A DNA stretch of 64,000 nt, taken from Bradyrhizobium sp. CCGB12 (GTDB lineage Bacteria > Pseudomonadota > Alphaproteobacteria > Rhizobiales > Xanthobacteraceae). Shown piece after piece: positions 9,192-18,738 of this stretch; position 1 is the stretch's first letter; each line of letters opens with the position of its first letter. The stretch spans positions 377,152 to 441,151 of the forward strand of contig NZ_JANADO010000002.1 of NCBI RefSeq assembly GCF_024199845.1. Direction: 5' to 3'. The notes below the pieces were generated by a model, which ran no database searches, was not told where the DNA came from, and was given only the letters and a program-made list of their open reading frames with translations. The position numbers and the translations under genes are program-made.

Positions 9192-10313
9192 TTACCCGAC
9201 CTTGTGATCCTCGGTGGAGGCCTTCAGCGCGTCCATCCGCTTGCGGAGAAAAGCCAGCACTATGATCTCATTGGCATTGAGCTTGCGATACTGGCGCTTG
9301 AACTTCTGAGCGATCTTCGCGTCAGCCATTTTGGCGATTTCGCCCGACATATACGCGTCCAGTATGAGCGGATGCACGTAGCACTTGCGGCATATTGCTG
9401 GAGTGTTGCCGAGCTGCTTAGCGACCTTCTCTATCGCGGCAATGACGTTGCGTTTGGCCTCCGCCTGGCTGTCATGCTTCTTGAACTCCGATAGCGCAAG
9501 CGCTGCCAAGACCGTTCCCGCCCACGTCCTGAAATCCTTGGCGCTAAAATCCTGCTGCGTGATCACCTTGATGTACTCGTTCACATCGCCTGAATCGACG
9601 GTGCGCGACTCACCGTCGTCGTCCAGATACTTGAAGAGCTCATGCCCTGGAATTTCCGCGCAGCGCTTAACAATAGCAGCGATGCGCGCGTCCTTGACCT
9701 GCAGCTTCCATTGCTTACCTGACTTGCCGGTGAAGTCGAACCGGAGAACGCCACGCCCGATCGCTACGTGCTTGCGCCTCATCGTGGTGAGACCATAGGA
9801 CTTGTTCTTCTCGGCGTATTCCGAGTTGCCGACCCTTATGAGCGTCTTCTCCAGAAGACTCACGATTGTGGCCAATACCTTCTCGCGGGGAAGGGCATCG
9901 AGTTGCATGTCGGACGCCACACGAGCGCGCAAGCCGGGCAGCGCCGCCGCGAATTGCATGATATGTTCGTACTTGTTCTGGTCCCGCAGTTCGCGCCACT
10001 TCGGGTGATAGCGGTACTGCTTGCGCCGTCGGGCATCCAGCCCGGTCGCCTGGATGTGCCCATTAGGCGCGGGACAGATCCAAACGGATTCGTAGGCCGG
10101 CGGGATGCCGATTGACTTGATACGCCGGATGATCGCGACATCGGTGATGCGCCTGCCTTCCTTGTCGTAATAACTGAACGCAGTGCCCGTCCGCTTGCGT
10201 CGGTACCCGGGTGTCGCGTCGCTTACGTAACGAAGCCCTTCCTCCTCGATTGCAGATGCGACTTCCGCCGAGCGATCCAGAACCTCTTCAACCTTGCTCG
10301 TCTCCCGGAGCAT
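9192..10313 (-). CDS. DNA topoisomerase IB
   Basis: A 373-residue bacterial type IB topoisomerase that relaxes supercoils by a 3'-phosphotyrosyl intermediate. The N-terminal domain holds GYRRKRTGTAFSYYDKEGRR and GIPPAYESVWICP; the catalytic domain has KNKSYGLTTMRRKHV, KDFRTWAGTVLAAL and the nucleophile Tyr near residue 312 in AICRKCYVHP. All core basic residues I know of appear present and length is normal. Bacterial TopIB genes are often stress linked. A near-consensus EcfG -35 lies upstream but without a good -10. Nothing is broken. Confidence 0.93.
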   Translation of the reverse strand: MLRETSKVEEVLDRSAEVASAIEEEGLRYVSDATPGYRRKRTGTAFSYYDKEGRRITDVAIIRRIKSIGIPPAYESVWICPAPNGHIQATGLDARRRKQYRYHPKWRELRDQNKYEHIMQFAAALPGLRARVASDMQLDALPREKVLATIVSLLEKTLIRVGNSEYAEKNKSYGLTTMRRKHVAIGRGVLRFDFTGKSGKQWKLQVKDARIAAIVKRCAEIPGHELFKYLDDDGESRTVDSGDVNEYIKVITQQDFSAKDFRTWAGTVLAALALSEFKKHDSQAEAKRNVIAAIEKVAKQLGNTPAICRKCYVHPLILDAYMSGEIAKMADAKIAQKFKRQYRKLNANEIIVLAFLRKRMDALKASTEDHKVG

Positions 10314-10349
10314 TCGTTACCTCGCGGCAATTGCTGACAATCAGCGACT

Positions 10350-10490
10350 TACAAAAGGCCCATAGCCTGCATTCGTTCCTTCCCCGCGGTGAGCATGACC
10401 ACGGTAATCAAGAAAAATGCCCAGTTTGCCAGCCGCAATAGCTGGAGCAGCAGCCCGGCGGCCGCATACGCTGCGGCTCGGCATACGTAT
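10350..10490 (-). pseudogene. small membrane protein fragment
   Basis: Reverse-strand frame ending AYAAAGLLLQLLRLANWAFF, LITVVMLTAGKERMQAMGLL and a stop near 10350: one clear hydrophobic helix with a basic end. No start codon with a ribosome site is visible upstream in frame, so it looks truncated. Confidence 0.35.
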
Positions 10491-10652
10491 CGCCGATCGC
10501 CGGGATGTCGCGGTCGCTTGTGAGGAGAGACGCCGGCCGGCGGATGCTGATGAGGTAGAGGTCGGCATCCTTCATGGAACCGCTGCTCGACGGCGGACGC
10601 TGGCCGCAGGCCCCGGAGAAGATCGTCAGCCGGCCTAAGTTACCCGTGCGCC

Positions 10653-10840
10653 TTACCCAATCGCGGCGGGCATCTTCGCGACGGACATCAGCGACGGCGC
10701 GACTTGGTTGAGCAACTGGTCGGCGTTCTCTTGCTCCGCCAGCGACTTCGACAACCGGCTGACGACGGCGCTATGGCGGAGCTGCGGGGCGAGATTGCGC
10801 GCCGTCGTATAGCGCCGCTCTACGAGCTTGGATCGATACG
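10653..10840 (-). pseudogene. DUF892 (YciF-like ferritin fold) remnant
   Basis: Reverse frame reads YTTARNLAPQLRHSAVVSRL, SKSLAEQENADQLLNQVAP and ends SVAKMPAAIG. The L..SL.EE..AD..L pattern is that of the last helix of DUF892 proteins, four-helix bundles of the ferritin type linked to stress. The first helices with metal ligands are not found. A fragment only. Confidence 0.5.
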
Positions 10841-11003
10841 CTGGCTGATGTCCTTCAGAAACCGCCTGAGACCATCATCGGCGGTCATGCCATCCGTCGG
10901 GCTATGGTCGTGATGCCCCAGTTCGCCAATTGCGCAGCGTCGCGGCCAGGACTTCATGAGGCGGCCGCTCCTCGGACACAAGTCCTCTCGGTCGTTGGTC
11001 GAT

Positions 11004-11483
11004 TTAACTTGAATGATCGCGCGGAACGCAGGTTCCTAAAAGCCGCTTGCCGCCCAGCAGCGAGGACGCACTCTTTTCCGCTTGCGCCGCGAAGCGGGCA
11101 ATCATGCGCCGGAGCCCCGCCTTGTGCACCAGACGCGTAGCCGCTTCGGCCGAGACCCAGATCGCTTCCCGCTGCCCTTTTTCGGGCCACCAGCGTTCCT
11201 GGCCATGGACCTTCATGGGGAAGACGGCAACGTCCATGGTCCGCTTGCGGTCACCCTTCCACTTTCGATGCTTGAAGCTGCCCATCGCGCGGGTCGCAGT
11301 GACGCCGATCAGGCCCGCCTCCTCGTAAGCCTCCACCGCAGCCGTGAGGTGCGGCTCCTTGTTGCGCATCGGGGATCCCTTCGGGACACTCCATCTGCGC
11401 TTGCGCCTTGTCGTAATCAGCATCACGCGCAGCTTGGAATTGTGCAGACGAAACGGCAGAGCGGCGAACTGCTTCTTTCCCAT
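11004..11483 (-). CDS. NUDIX hydrolase
   Basis: 159 residues from ATG 11483 ([13 protein letters not shown]). The Nudix region is [20 protein letters not shown] then EEAGLIGV: the EAYEEAG core is intact, while the first Glu is shifted and the usual Arg is Val, as in the alphaproteobacterial diphosphoinositol/diadenosine-polyphosphate-like branch. A likely house-cleaning pyrophosphatase; substrate unknown. It overlaps nothing intact; the decayed sdhB copy ends 80 bases upstream. Its last ~25 residues look unusual ([20 protein letters not shown]) and may be read-through into foreign sequence. Confidence 0.75.
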   Translation of the reverse strand: MGKKQFAALPFRLHNSKLRVMLITTRRKRRWSVPKGSPMRNKEPHLTAAVEAYEEAGLIGVTATRAMGSFKHRKWKGDRKRTMDVAVFPMKVHGQERWWPEKGQREAIWVSAEAATRLVHKAGLRRMIARFAAQAEKSASSLLGGKRLLGTCVPRDHSS

Positions 11484-11563
11484 CAAACTGCTCCATTCTG
11501 GGGATTGACAAGCGGGCGTCTCGGGACATGGTTCCTGTTTGCGCAGGTATGTCTGCGCAGAGG

Positions 11564-12252
11564 TCAGAACTTCGCTCGACCATCTTGAGGCGCAGGGCGG
11601 CAATGGCCTCTCCGGGATTGAGCCCCTTCGGACAAGCCTTGGCACAATTGAGGATGGTGTGACAGCGATAGATCCTGAAGGGGTCCTCGAGCATGTCGAG
11701 GCGCTCGCCTGTCGCTTCGTCGCGACTGTCGTTGATCCAACGCGTAGCCTGAATCAGGGCCGCAGGCCCCAGGAAGCGCTCGGAATTCCACCAGTAGCTC
11801 GGGCACGACGTCGAGCAGCAGGCGCAGAGAATGCACTCGTACAGTCCATCGAGCTTTGCCCGATCCTCGTGACTTTGCCGCCATTCCTTCTGCGGCGTCG
11901 GCGACGTTGTCTGAAGCCAAGGCTCGATCAGAGCGAGTTCCGACTGATGCGGCAGGGGCAGCACGCGGAGCGGCTCATCTTCCGGAAGATCCTCATGCAT
12001 GGATTTGGTGCAGGCCAGCGTGTTTTGGCCAGCGATGTTCATCGAGCACGACCCCGCACACACCCTCGCGACAGGATCGCCTGAAGGTCAATGTCGAATC
12101 GACGTTGTTCTTGATCCAGATCAGCCGTCCAGCACCATCGGCCCGCAATCCGCGGTGTCGACGAAGTAGGTGTCGAGCCGCGGATTGCGGTCATCGCCGG
12201 GATTCCAGCGATAGACCCGAAATTCGCGCAAGCTGAGCCTGAACTCCGCCAT
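11564..12252 (-). pseudogene. sdhB: succinate dehydrogenase iron-sulfur subunit, decayed copy 1
   Basis: Reads from ATG 12252: [56 protein letters not shown], then [19 protein letters not shown] and [20 protein letters not shown] up to LKMVER. All three Fe-S cysteine clusters are recognisable. Lesions: a base lost after LDG, a base gained after GVCGG, about 45 bases deleted after PLPHQ (the VVKDLVPDL region), and a base lost just before the end. It follows a small membrane gene and DUF2243. A second decayed sdhB at 17168 has different lesions. Confidence 0.9.
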
Positions 12253-12266
12253 CGTCACCTCCACTG

Positions 12267-12431
12267 CTAGACGGGTGCAAAGCAGCGCAACTGCAAGAGT
12301 TCATCCACCGACAGACCGAACAGAACGACGCGAAACGCCGGTGCTGTTGCGAGCACAAGCAGCAATAAAAATATTGGGTAGACAAGCGCCGGCGGCGTAC
12401 TTCTAACGAGCTTGTAGACTGCCTTGCGCAT
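12267..12431 (-). CDS. small inner-membrane protein (54 aa)
   Basis: Starts [19 protein letters not shown] after a GGAGAG ribosome site, inside the end of the DUF2243 gene. One strong hydrophobic stretch ([13 protein letters not shown]) and a second moderate one ([14 protein letters not shown]). It lies between DUF2243 and the sdhB remnant with tight spacing, which suggests one operon. Family not known to me. Confidence 0.5.
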   Translation of the reverse strand: MRKAVYKLVRSTPPALVYPIFLLLLVLATAPAFRVVLFGLSVDELLQLRCFAPV

Positions 12432-12909
12432 GCGCTCTCTCCGCTCCCGCACGCGCCATAACGGCGCCCATGACGGTCATCGCAGCTCCCCACAGCAGAA
12501 AACCAATATCCCAGAAAATGCGCTGGCCATGGGGCACCGTCTCGTTCACCTGATGCAGCCTAAGGATCTGGTGATCGACCACGCCCTCGACCAGGTTGAA
12601 GATGCCCCATCCAAGCAGGATCGTACCGAGACACTGCCAACGAGACCATTGTAGCTGGCTCCCGCGTGCACGCCGCCACAGCAAAAAGAGAGCAGCAAGC
12701 ACCGCGACATAGGTCGCGGTGTGGAAGAGGCCGTCCCACGTCGTGTTGAGCCTGATGTTGTCGATGGAGTTGAGGGGGTACCAGCCGCTTAACATATGAT
12801 GCCATTGCAGCAGCTGGTGAAAGACGATGCCGTCGAAGAATCCGCCGAGGCCAAGTCCGAGAAGGACGCCAGCGGACGTCGGGAAGCTGTTCGGTGTACT
12901 GTCTTGCAT
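12403..12909 (-). CDS. DUF2243 membrane protein
   Basis: 168 residues with four predicted membrane helices: SAGVLLGLGLGGFFDGIVFH, TATYVAVLAALFLLW, CLGTILLGWGIFNLVEGVVD and FLLWGAAMTVMGAVMARAG. The conserved FFDGIVFHQLLQWHHMLS and NLVEGVVDHQILRLHQV histidine motifs identify DUF2243, a family of unknown role sometimes linked to heme/cytochrome oxidase functions because of its paired histidines. Intact, likely the first gene of an operon with the small membrane gene and sdhB copy 1. Confidence 0.85.
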   Translation of the reverse strand: MQDSTPNSFPTSAGVLLGLGLGGFFDGIVFHQLLQWHHMLSGWYPLNSIDNIRLNTTWDGLFHTATYVAVLAALFLLWRRARGSQLQWSRWQCLGTILLGWGIFNLVEGVVDHQILRLHQVNETVPHGQRIFWDIGFLLWGAAMTVMGAVMARAGAERAHAQGSLQAR

Positions 12910-13159
12910 GTAGTGAACTCGTGCGCGGCTTGGCACTTCGAATGTCGAAACAAGCCATTCCGCACACGAGCGTTCCTATGATGACAGGCATCTCGCCAAG
13001 GTTGAGCTTCCATGGCAGCGCCAATTCACCTGGACTAAACATGCGTTAAACGATCGAGGCATTCGTAGATGCGAACGCGCGCTGGCCGCCGCCAATCATT
13101 CACCGATAGGAACGTTCGACACGGCGGTGCGTCTGTCGTCCACACACCGGAGATGCAAT

Positions 13160-13636
13160 ATGTTGAGAAGATCGTTTTTGCTCGCTTTGGGCGGGCTCGG
13201 TTTGTCGACCTACGCTGCGAGCGCCAGACCCCTTCCACAGCGGGACTTTCGGACCGCCGACCTCATGGGCGGCGCGTTCGCGATGCAGACGAGTCAGCTC
13301 GCCTTGACGCGCACCCGCAATCCCGACGTCATCAATTTCGCGAACGCTGAGATCGCCGAGCAGGTCCAGGTCGCAAGCGCCCTCGGGGCGGCACCCGGCT
13401 CCGCTCCGCTGCGGTCGGATCATGCCGCTTTGCTGCGGCAGCTCGAGGCGACGCCTTCAGGGTTCGACCGGATGTACGTGCAAGGGCAGATCCGGGGACA
13501 CCGCGAGTTGCTCGCGCTCAACAATTCGTATTTGCGATCCGGCGGCAACCCGCAGGAGCAGCAGGTCGCACAGATGTCGCTTCCAGTCATCCAGCGGCAC
13601 TTGGCCACCCTGAGCGGTCTCAGAGAAATTGCATGA
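13160..13636 (+). CDS. DUF4142 secreted protein, paralogue 1
   Basis: 158 residues. N-terminal signal peptide (MLRRSFLLALGGLGLSTYAA then SARP). The mature part is a helical DUF4142 bundle: FAMQTSQLALTRTRNPDVIN, FANAEIAEQVQVASALGAA, GFDRMYVQGQIRGHRELLAL and MSLPVIQRHLATLSGLREIA. DUF4142 proteins are ferritin-like periplasmic four-helix bundles of unknown function, often stress induced. ATG 13160 follows a GGAG site. GGAAC at 13110, 16 bases and CGTC make a near-consensus EcfG promoter. The only intact one of three DUF4142 copies here. Confidence 0.85.
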   Translation: MLRRSFLLALGGLGLSTYAASARPLPQRDFRTADLMGGAFAMQTSQLALTRTRNPDVINFANAEIAEQVQVASALGAAPGSAPLRSDHAALLRQLEATPSGFDRMYVQGQIRGHRELLALNNSYLRSGGNPQEQQVAQMSLPVIQRHLATLSGLREIA

Positions 13637-13664
13637 GTGTTTCTAGGAATGCGAGAGAGCCTAA

Positions 13665-13880
13665 ATGGCATACGCTCTGTTCAAGGACGGGGAGAAGCTG
13701 AGCCGGACGTTTTCGACGGAAGAGGAAACGTTGGAGAAGGCGGACAAGGCCGGGCTGGTTGAGCACTGCGACAACCAGCCCGTGCTCGAGGCCAAGTTGA
13801 AGATCAAGCCTTGCCCCGCCGATCCCGAACCCCACGATGACGCGGATCTCGACTGGACGCCGGACAAGCGGGCGTCCTGA
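13665..13880 (+). CDS. conserved small hypothetical protein (71 aa)
   Basis: Starts MAYALFKDGEKLSRTFSTEE and has the motif KIKPCPADPEPHDDADLDW near the end. Acidic, soluble, no signal. It is a common short bradyrhizobial protein of unknown role. It lies 28 bases after the DUF4142 gene and may share its transcript. Confidence 0.7.
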   Translation: MAYALFKDGEKLSRTFSTEEETLEKADKAGLVEHCDNQPVLEAKLKIKPCPADPEPHDDADLDWTPDKRAS

Positions 13881-13887
13881 TCATCCG

Positions 13888-14286
13888 TCAGCATCCTTTG
13901 CAGATGCTCTTGATCTTCCGGTCGGCCTCTGAGTTCCCGGAGCTCTCGGAGCGGATCTGCTCGTCGCCCTGCATCGAGGGACCCGGCGTAACTGTCCCAT
14001 CGATCCGACCGATGCTGGTGCCGCCCGCCGGATTGCCGGGCCGCCCAACTGTCGTGGATCCCTGGGGACCAGCGCCGCCGCCCGATTGAGCCGTTCCGGC
14101 GTTAGTTCCGGGAGCGGTCGCGGTCCCAGTTGAGGTGCCACCGCCGCCCGTGCCCGCGGCGGAGGAGCCTGCACCTTCCTCCCGCGCCACCGCCCGAACC
14201 TCCGCCGCCCCCGCCGCCCTGTCCTGATGAGGGTCCGACGGAAGCACTGGCCAGCACGGCGACCAGCAGAAAACCCATTTGCGCAT
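13888..14286 (-). pseudogene. Gly-rich secreted protein, frameshifted
   Basis: Reverse strand: a signal peptide appears in two frames (MRKWVF then LLVAVLASASVGPSSGQ), followed by poly-Gly (GGGGGGGSGGGAGG), then a shift and a Gly/Thr/Ala tail, TGGGGTSTGTATAPG, ending ADRKIKSICKGC. Two indels, near 14265 and 14180, break it. It resembles the intact Gly/Asn-rich protein at 63205-63789. Probably an envelope or extracellular low-complexity protein. Confidence 0.55.
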
Positions 14287-14289
14287 CGA

Positions 14290-15311
14290 ACTAGATCGAA
14301 ATTCTCACGCTCGGGGACCATCTGTTCCGCCTTCACCGCTGGATCTGAACCAGGTCCCTTGTTGCTCCGCTGCTCTTCCGGGAATGGGGGGCATCTTTGA
14401 CATGGCTTGCTCCTGGTTGGTCTCAGCAAGGAGCAATGAGATGCGGCTGTGACCGTTCCTGGCAGGATCGCCGCAGCCTGTATGAATGCGAACGCCACAG
14501 CCACTTTGACGCAATCCGCGAGAGACGCTCTCGGTGATCCGCGACAGCAGACCGATCTGCCACTCTCCGGCAAGGTCGTCAACCCTGGCGGGCAAAGCGC
14601 CCGCCGGCAGACCTGGAGAAGAGGCGGCGATCGAACACACATTGACGTGCAGTAAACGGCAGGTCTACTACGAGGCTACGAAAATATCGTAGGTTCTAGT
14701 CGTGGCCTTTAGCGCTCGCCGGATGGTGGTGATCGGCTCTGCCGCGTCTACGGGCGGGCTGGAGGCTTCATTCTCACGGTGTGTGGAGGGAGAGAACCTG
14801 CATCCGCCAGCCGGGTTACATTAGAGCTCGCCGCGCCCAATGCACAGAGTTCGAGATCAGATTGCAATCCCTTCCGAATGTTCTCGACTTGAGCAGTCTA
14901 AAACTCCTCTTGAGAGAAACCTGGATCCCCTGCTTCGCTGGCCGATTCCTGCTGCCGAACGTGATGCAGTAGCGACCGCTAAGAGCCGGCGTGATCTCAC
15001 TCACCACCAGCCATGTTTGCGTGTCTTGCCCGTCTCGACATCGACCTGTCTGCAACCCGCGTGCTGTTCCAGGGGGCCCGACTGTCCGAGAACGCCGGCT
15101 TCCTCGTCGTGGAGACTCCGTCGGTAGTCTCCTGCCTCCGCCCGTTTTAACGCTATCGGCTGCGGTGTACGCGCTCCGGCAATGTACTATGTATGCTGCT
15201 CCGGTTGTTCTGCGCCGTCCTATCTGGCGCGCGGAAATCAGGATAAGTTCCTGCTTTTGAAGCAGCGTGGTCGTTTGACCGGCTGAATGCAACGACGCTT
15301 GCTTGGCTTTC
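14290..15311. other. intergenic, no gene supported
   Basis: About 1 kb without a recognisable gene. Frames are short and lack motifs. The start may hold the promoter of the Gly-rich remnant: on the reverse strand GGAAC near 14447 is followed 17 bases later by ATT, one base off the EcfG consensus. Confidence 0.4.
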
Positions 15312-16448
15312 TCAGGTCATCTTATGGCCCACGGTGTCTGCCACCCTGGCTCCCCGAGCTCCCATCGACCTCGGCGCGCCGGTCGTGGTGTCCCTCGCCG
15401 TCTGGTGCTCCATCTCAGCATCGAGCTCAGCGCCCAATAGAACTACGATGGCGGAAATCCAGAGCCATGTCATGAACCCGATCACGGCACCCAACGATCC
15501 GTATGTCTCGTTGAACTTGCCGAAACTGGCAGCATACCAGGAGAACAACCCCGAAGCAGCCAGCCAGAGCAGTGTCGCCGCCACGCTCCCCCAGCTGATC
15601 CAGCGCCAGCGCGGCGCCTCACGGCTGGGGCCGAATCGGTAGATGCACGCGAGAGCCAGGGCGAGCGCCACGAACATGGCGGGCCACCGCGCTATCCGAA
15701 CGAGGAGATCGCCCAAGTCCGAAAGAGAGAGATACTTCAGGACGACAGGAAGGACCACGACAGCGCCAAGAGCCATCAAAAGGAAGCCGATGGCAGCGAC
15801 GGTGAAAGCTAGAGATACCGCATTCAGCTTAATGAAACCCCGCTGCTCGTCTTCTCCGTAGACGATGTTCAGGGTATCGAACAAGGCTTTCATGGCGGCG
15901 TTCGCGCTCCACAGCGAAACTGCTAGTCCTATGAGGAACGTCACGCCCAAGGCCTGGCTGCCCTTGGATGTCACGCGTGTGAGCTGTTCACCTGCGACGT
16001 CGATTGCGCCGCCGGGCAGGAATCCGGAGATCTGATCGAAGTGTTTGGCGATGCTGCCGGGATCCGCGAAAACGCCGTAGATGGCAACGAGCGCTGCGAG
16101 GGCAGGGAAGATAGCGAGAATGCTATAGTACGTCATCCCCGCTGCCAGCGCCAAAATTCGGTGCTTTCCGATATTAGCATGCACGCGCAGCAGAATATCC
16201 TTCCAGCCTTTCGCCGGGATTTCAGACGGCTTGGTGGCCTGGCGACCGCGGTCTGCCTCGCCGCCCTCGCTCGCCGGAGAGGCGGCAGAAGTACCGCTCG
16301 CGCCCTGCCGCCGCCCCCGCGAGAAGTCATCGTTCTCGGAAGGGGAAATACGATCCCATAAGAACGCGACTGTCATCAATCCGATCGCCGCGGCAACACT
16401 CCACCCGCCCGAGGTTCGCTGATCGATCATTTGTCGGCCGTCCTTCAT
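15312..16448 (-). CDS. YihY/BrkB family membrane protein
   Basis: 378 residues. After an N-terminal helix (SVAAAIGLMTVAFLW) and a ~50-residue polar, low-complexity linker, the YihY domain follows with about six membrane helices: LALAAGMTYYSILAIFPALA, VTFLIGLAVSLWSANAAMKA, FTVAAIGFLLMALGAVVVLP, and the end motif GSLGAVIGFMTWLWISAIVV. The family is sometimes annotated as ribonuclease BN or virulence factor BrkB; its true function, perhaps transport, is unsettled. The start follows a GGAGAAGG site. A GGAAC lies 16-17 bases before GATT upstream, a weak EcfG-like match. Confidence 0.88.
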   Translation of the reverse strand: MKDGRQMIDQRTSGGWSVAAAIGLMTVAFLWDRISPSENDDFSRGRRQGASGTSAASPASEGGEADRGRQATKPSEIPAKGWKDILLRVHANIGKHRILALAAGMTYYSILAIFPALAALVAIYGVFADPGSIAKHFDQISGFLPGGAIDVAGEQLTRVTSKGSQALGVTFLIGLAVSLWSANAAMKALFDTLNIVYGEDEQRGFIKLNAVSLAFTVAAIGFLLMALGAVVVLPVVLKYLSLSDLGDLLVRIARWPAMFVALALALACIYRFGPSREAPRWRWISWGSVAATLLWLAASGLFSWYAASFGKFNETYGSLGAVIGFMTWLWISAIVVLLGAELDAEMEHQTARDTTTGAPRSMGARGARVADTVGHKMT

Positions 16449-16459
16449 GGCCTTCTCCC

Positions 16460-17167
16460 GGCGTAATCACCATCACGGACCGAAGTTCCTCGCCCTCGTT
16501 GTCCGATCTCACTCGACAGCGCGCGCTTACGGCGAGCTGGATCGTCGTCACTTGCTGCCCCCCTACACCGGCTCGCCAGAAGTTTTCGCGGATCCGATAA
16601 CTCCGAAGCCGCAGTCGTGAGGGAAGTTCCTAACCGCTGAGCACCTCAGGGAGGAATCGATCTGCCGGCCCGCCGCATCGGGCGAAGCTATGCCTTCCGG
16701 CGCCTCAGCCGCGCAAAGCGCTTAACGGAAGCGCGAACTCGACGCAGAGCCTCTTGGACCCCGTTCGCGGCGATTTCGCCGGCCATCCTCAGGATCGTTG
16801 TCTCAACCAGCTGCTTGCCCGGTGGACGGGGCTACCAAACGGAGCACTCATTCTTCTCGGTCCACACGATCAGGACGCCATCCTCTGCCACCGACCAGGC
16901 CACAGTCGACGAGCCCGCTCACGATGCAAGGCCCCCTATTTGGGTGCGTTGGTCCCGCGTTCATGGAAGGCCAGCGCCGGATGGTAGCCTGCTCTCCGAT
17001 CGCTGAGGAGGCCCCAGAAACACGGCCGGCGTCCATCCGCGCGCAGCGATCGAACGGGCATGCTCCTTTTTGAAGTCCCGCGCGTCGATGAGACCTGAAC
17101 GGCACCGCAATCGATCCTTACCGGTTCTCCTCGGAATGGAATTGCCGTTGCAGCTACGTGCATGCAG
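16460..17167. other. intergenic, no gene supported
   Basis: No recognisable gene. A reverse frame of about 33 residues near 16680-16787 (AGEIAANGVQEALRRVRASV, basic end) is too short to call. Confidence 0.35.
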
Positions 17168-17939
17168 CTAGAACTTTCGTTCGACCATCTTAAGCCGTAA
17201 CCCAGAGGCTTCACCTGCGGTCAAGCCTTTTGGACAGGCCTCCGCGCAATTGAGGATCGTGTGACAGCGGTAGAGCCTGAAGGGTCCTCGCGCTTGTCGA
17301 GGCGCTCGCCCGTCGCTTCGTCGCGACTGTCATTGACCATCGGGCCGCATTGATCAAAGCGGCCGGCCGGGAAGCGCTCTGAATTCCACTAATAGCTCGG
17401 GCACAACGTCGAGCAGCAGGCAGAGGATACACTTGTAGAGGCCATCAAGCTTGGCACGATCCTCATGGCTTTGGCGCCATTCCTTCTAGGGCGTCGGTGA
17501 AAGGGTTTGTAGCCACGGCTCGATTTGCGCAAGCTGCGCATAAAAATTCGTAATACAGGCACCAGATCCTCGACGACAGGTTGATGCGGCAAAGGCTGGA
17601 CGCGCAGCGGCTCGCCGTCCGGAACGTCTTCGCTCATGGATTTGGTGCAGGCAAGCGTGTTCTGGCCGACGATGTTCATAGGAGCCGCATATGCCTTCGC
17701 GCTTGAACGTCAGGGTAGCATCGACGTTCGTCTTGATCCAGATCACTCCATCCAGAACCATCGGCCCGCAGTCGGTCGTATTGACGAAATAGCTATTGAG
17801 CCGGGGTCAACGGCCGTCGTTGGGATTCCAGCGATAGATCTGAAACTCCCGCAAGGATGTGCGGTCGGGCTTGGCCAGATTGTCCCTCAGATTGTCCCTC
17901 TTCGACGCGGGAGTTTCTTGGCAGCCTGAACTCGATCAT
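17168..17939 (-). pseudogene. sdhB: succinate dehydrogenase iron-sulfur subunit, decayed copy 2
   Basis: From ATG 17939: MIEFRLPRNSRVEEGQ, then in another frame REFQIYRWNPNDGR with a stop, [39 protein letters not shown] (cluster residues partly lost), [40 protein letters not shown] and a final KMVERKF with stop. At least five lesions are visible, including loss of the SCR residues of the first Fe-S motif and of a stretch in the last third. Unlike copy 1 it keeps the PVVEDLVP segment. Not functional. Confidence 0.88.
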
Positions 17940-18159
17940 GGTTAGCTCCTGCGAGATGTGGCGGCGGGCGATGAAATTCGAGTCGCCTGCGCGAGCGCTC
18001 GCACTTCAAGCGAGAATGAAGGACCGAAGTTGCAGGAGATCTACAACGTGAGAGCGAAAGCACGATGCGAAAGGGGGCCTATGATCATGACGCGAACTCT
18101 GTGCCAACAACCTGTGTTTATCTCGCAGCGCAGCGATCATCATCAAGTTCTCGGACCGA

Positions 18160-18585
18160 TTAGCTATCAACGATAGGCGCTGCTGGGCCTCGCCTCCCGC
18201 GGATCTGTCCCTGCACATTACATGCGGTCGAATGGTCCGAAAGGAGGCGCCGACCCGGGCGCTTGCTCCCAGCGCGCTCGCAACCTGCGCCTGCTCGGCG
18301 ATTTCCGCGTTCACGAAATTGATCAGGTCGCGGTTGGAAGTGCGCGTCAGCGCGAGCTGACTTGTCTGTGTTGCGAACGTGCCCAGCAGTTCGAATATCT
18401 CGCGGACGATTGGCTTTGGTGCAGTACAGGTCGACAGTCCGAGTCGGCCTAGTGCACGCGAGTTGCTTGCTCTCAACACTTCGTACTTGCCGCTCCGGCA
18501 GCAACCCACAGGAACAGCAAGTCGCACACCTATCATCCAGCGTCACCTCGCGATCCTGAGCAATCTCAGGGAAGTCAGCCTCTTC
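18160..18585 (+). pseudogene. DUF4142 paralogue 2, middle part inverted
   Basis: The gene is in three pieces. A signal-peptide-like start (ALLGLA) lies on the forward strand before 18194. The middle (LGRLGLSTC, ATQTSQLALTRTSNRDLINF, VNAEIAEQAQVASALGAS) lies on the reverse strand from 18455 to 18195. The end (RELLALNTSYL and IIQRHLAILSNLREVS) is again forward from 18456. Flipping 18195-18455 restores the order seen in paralogue 1. Frameshifts are also present. Confidence 0.8.
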
Positions 18586-18634
18586 GAGAGAGGGCAGCAG
18601 ATTTCGTTGCGCTGGATTTTCATATATGTTCCTA

Positions 18635-18690
18635 GGAACGCACGATTTGCGCCCTGGTTGGCGAAACGTTCGCACAATGGCTTCAGTTCC
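18635..18690. promoter_or_regulatory. two overlapping EcfG-type promoters, opposite strands
   Basis: Forward: GGAAC 18635-18639, 17 bases, GTT 18657-18659. Reverse: GGAAC 18690-18686, 17 bases, CGTT 18668-18665. The forward one would serve the DUF1236-like remnant. Its GGAAC is also half of the palindrome GTTCCTAGGAAC at 18628-18639. Confidence 0.5.
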
Positions 18691-18738
18691 TGGTCAAATA
18701 TCTATCCCGCAGAACCGAGAAGGAGGGCACTCGCAAGG

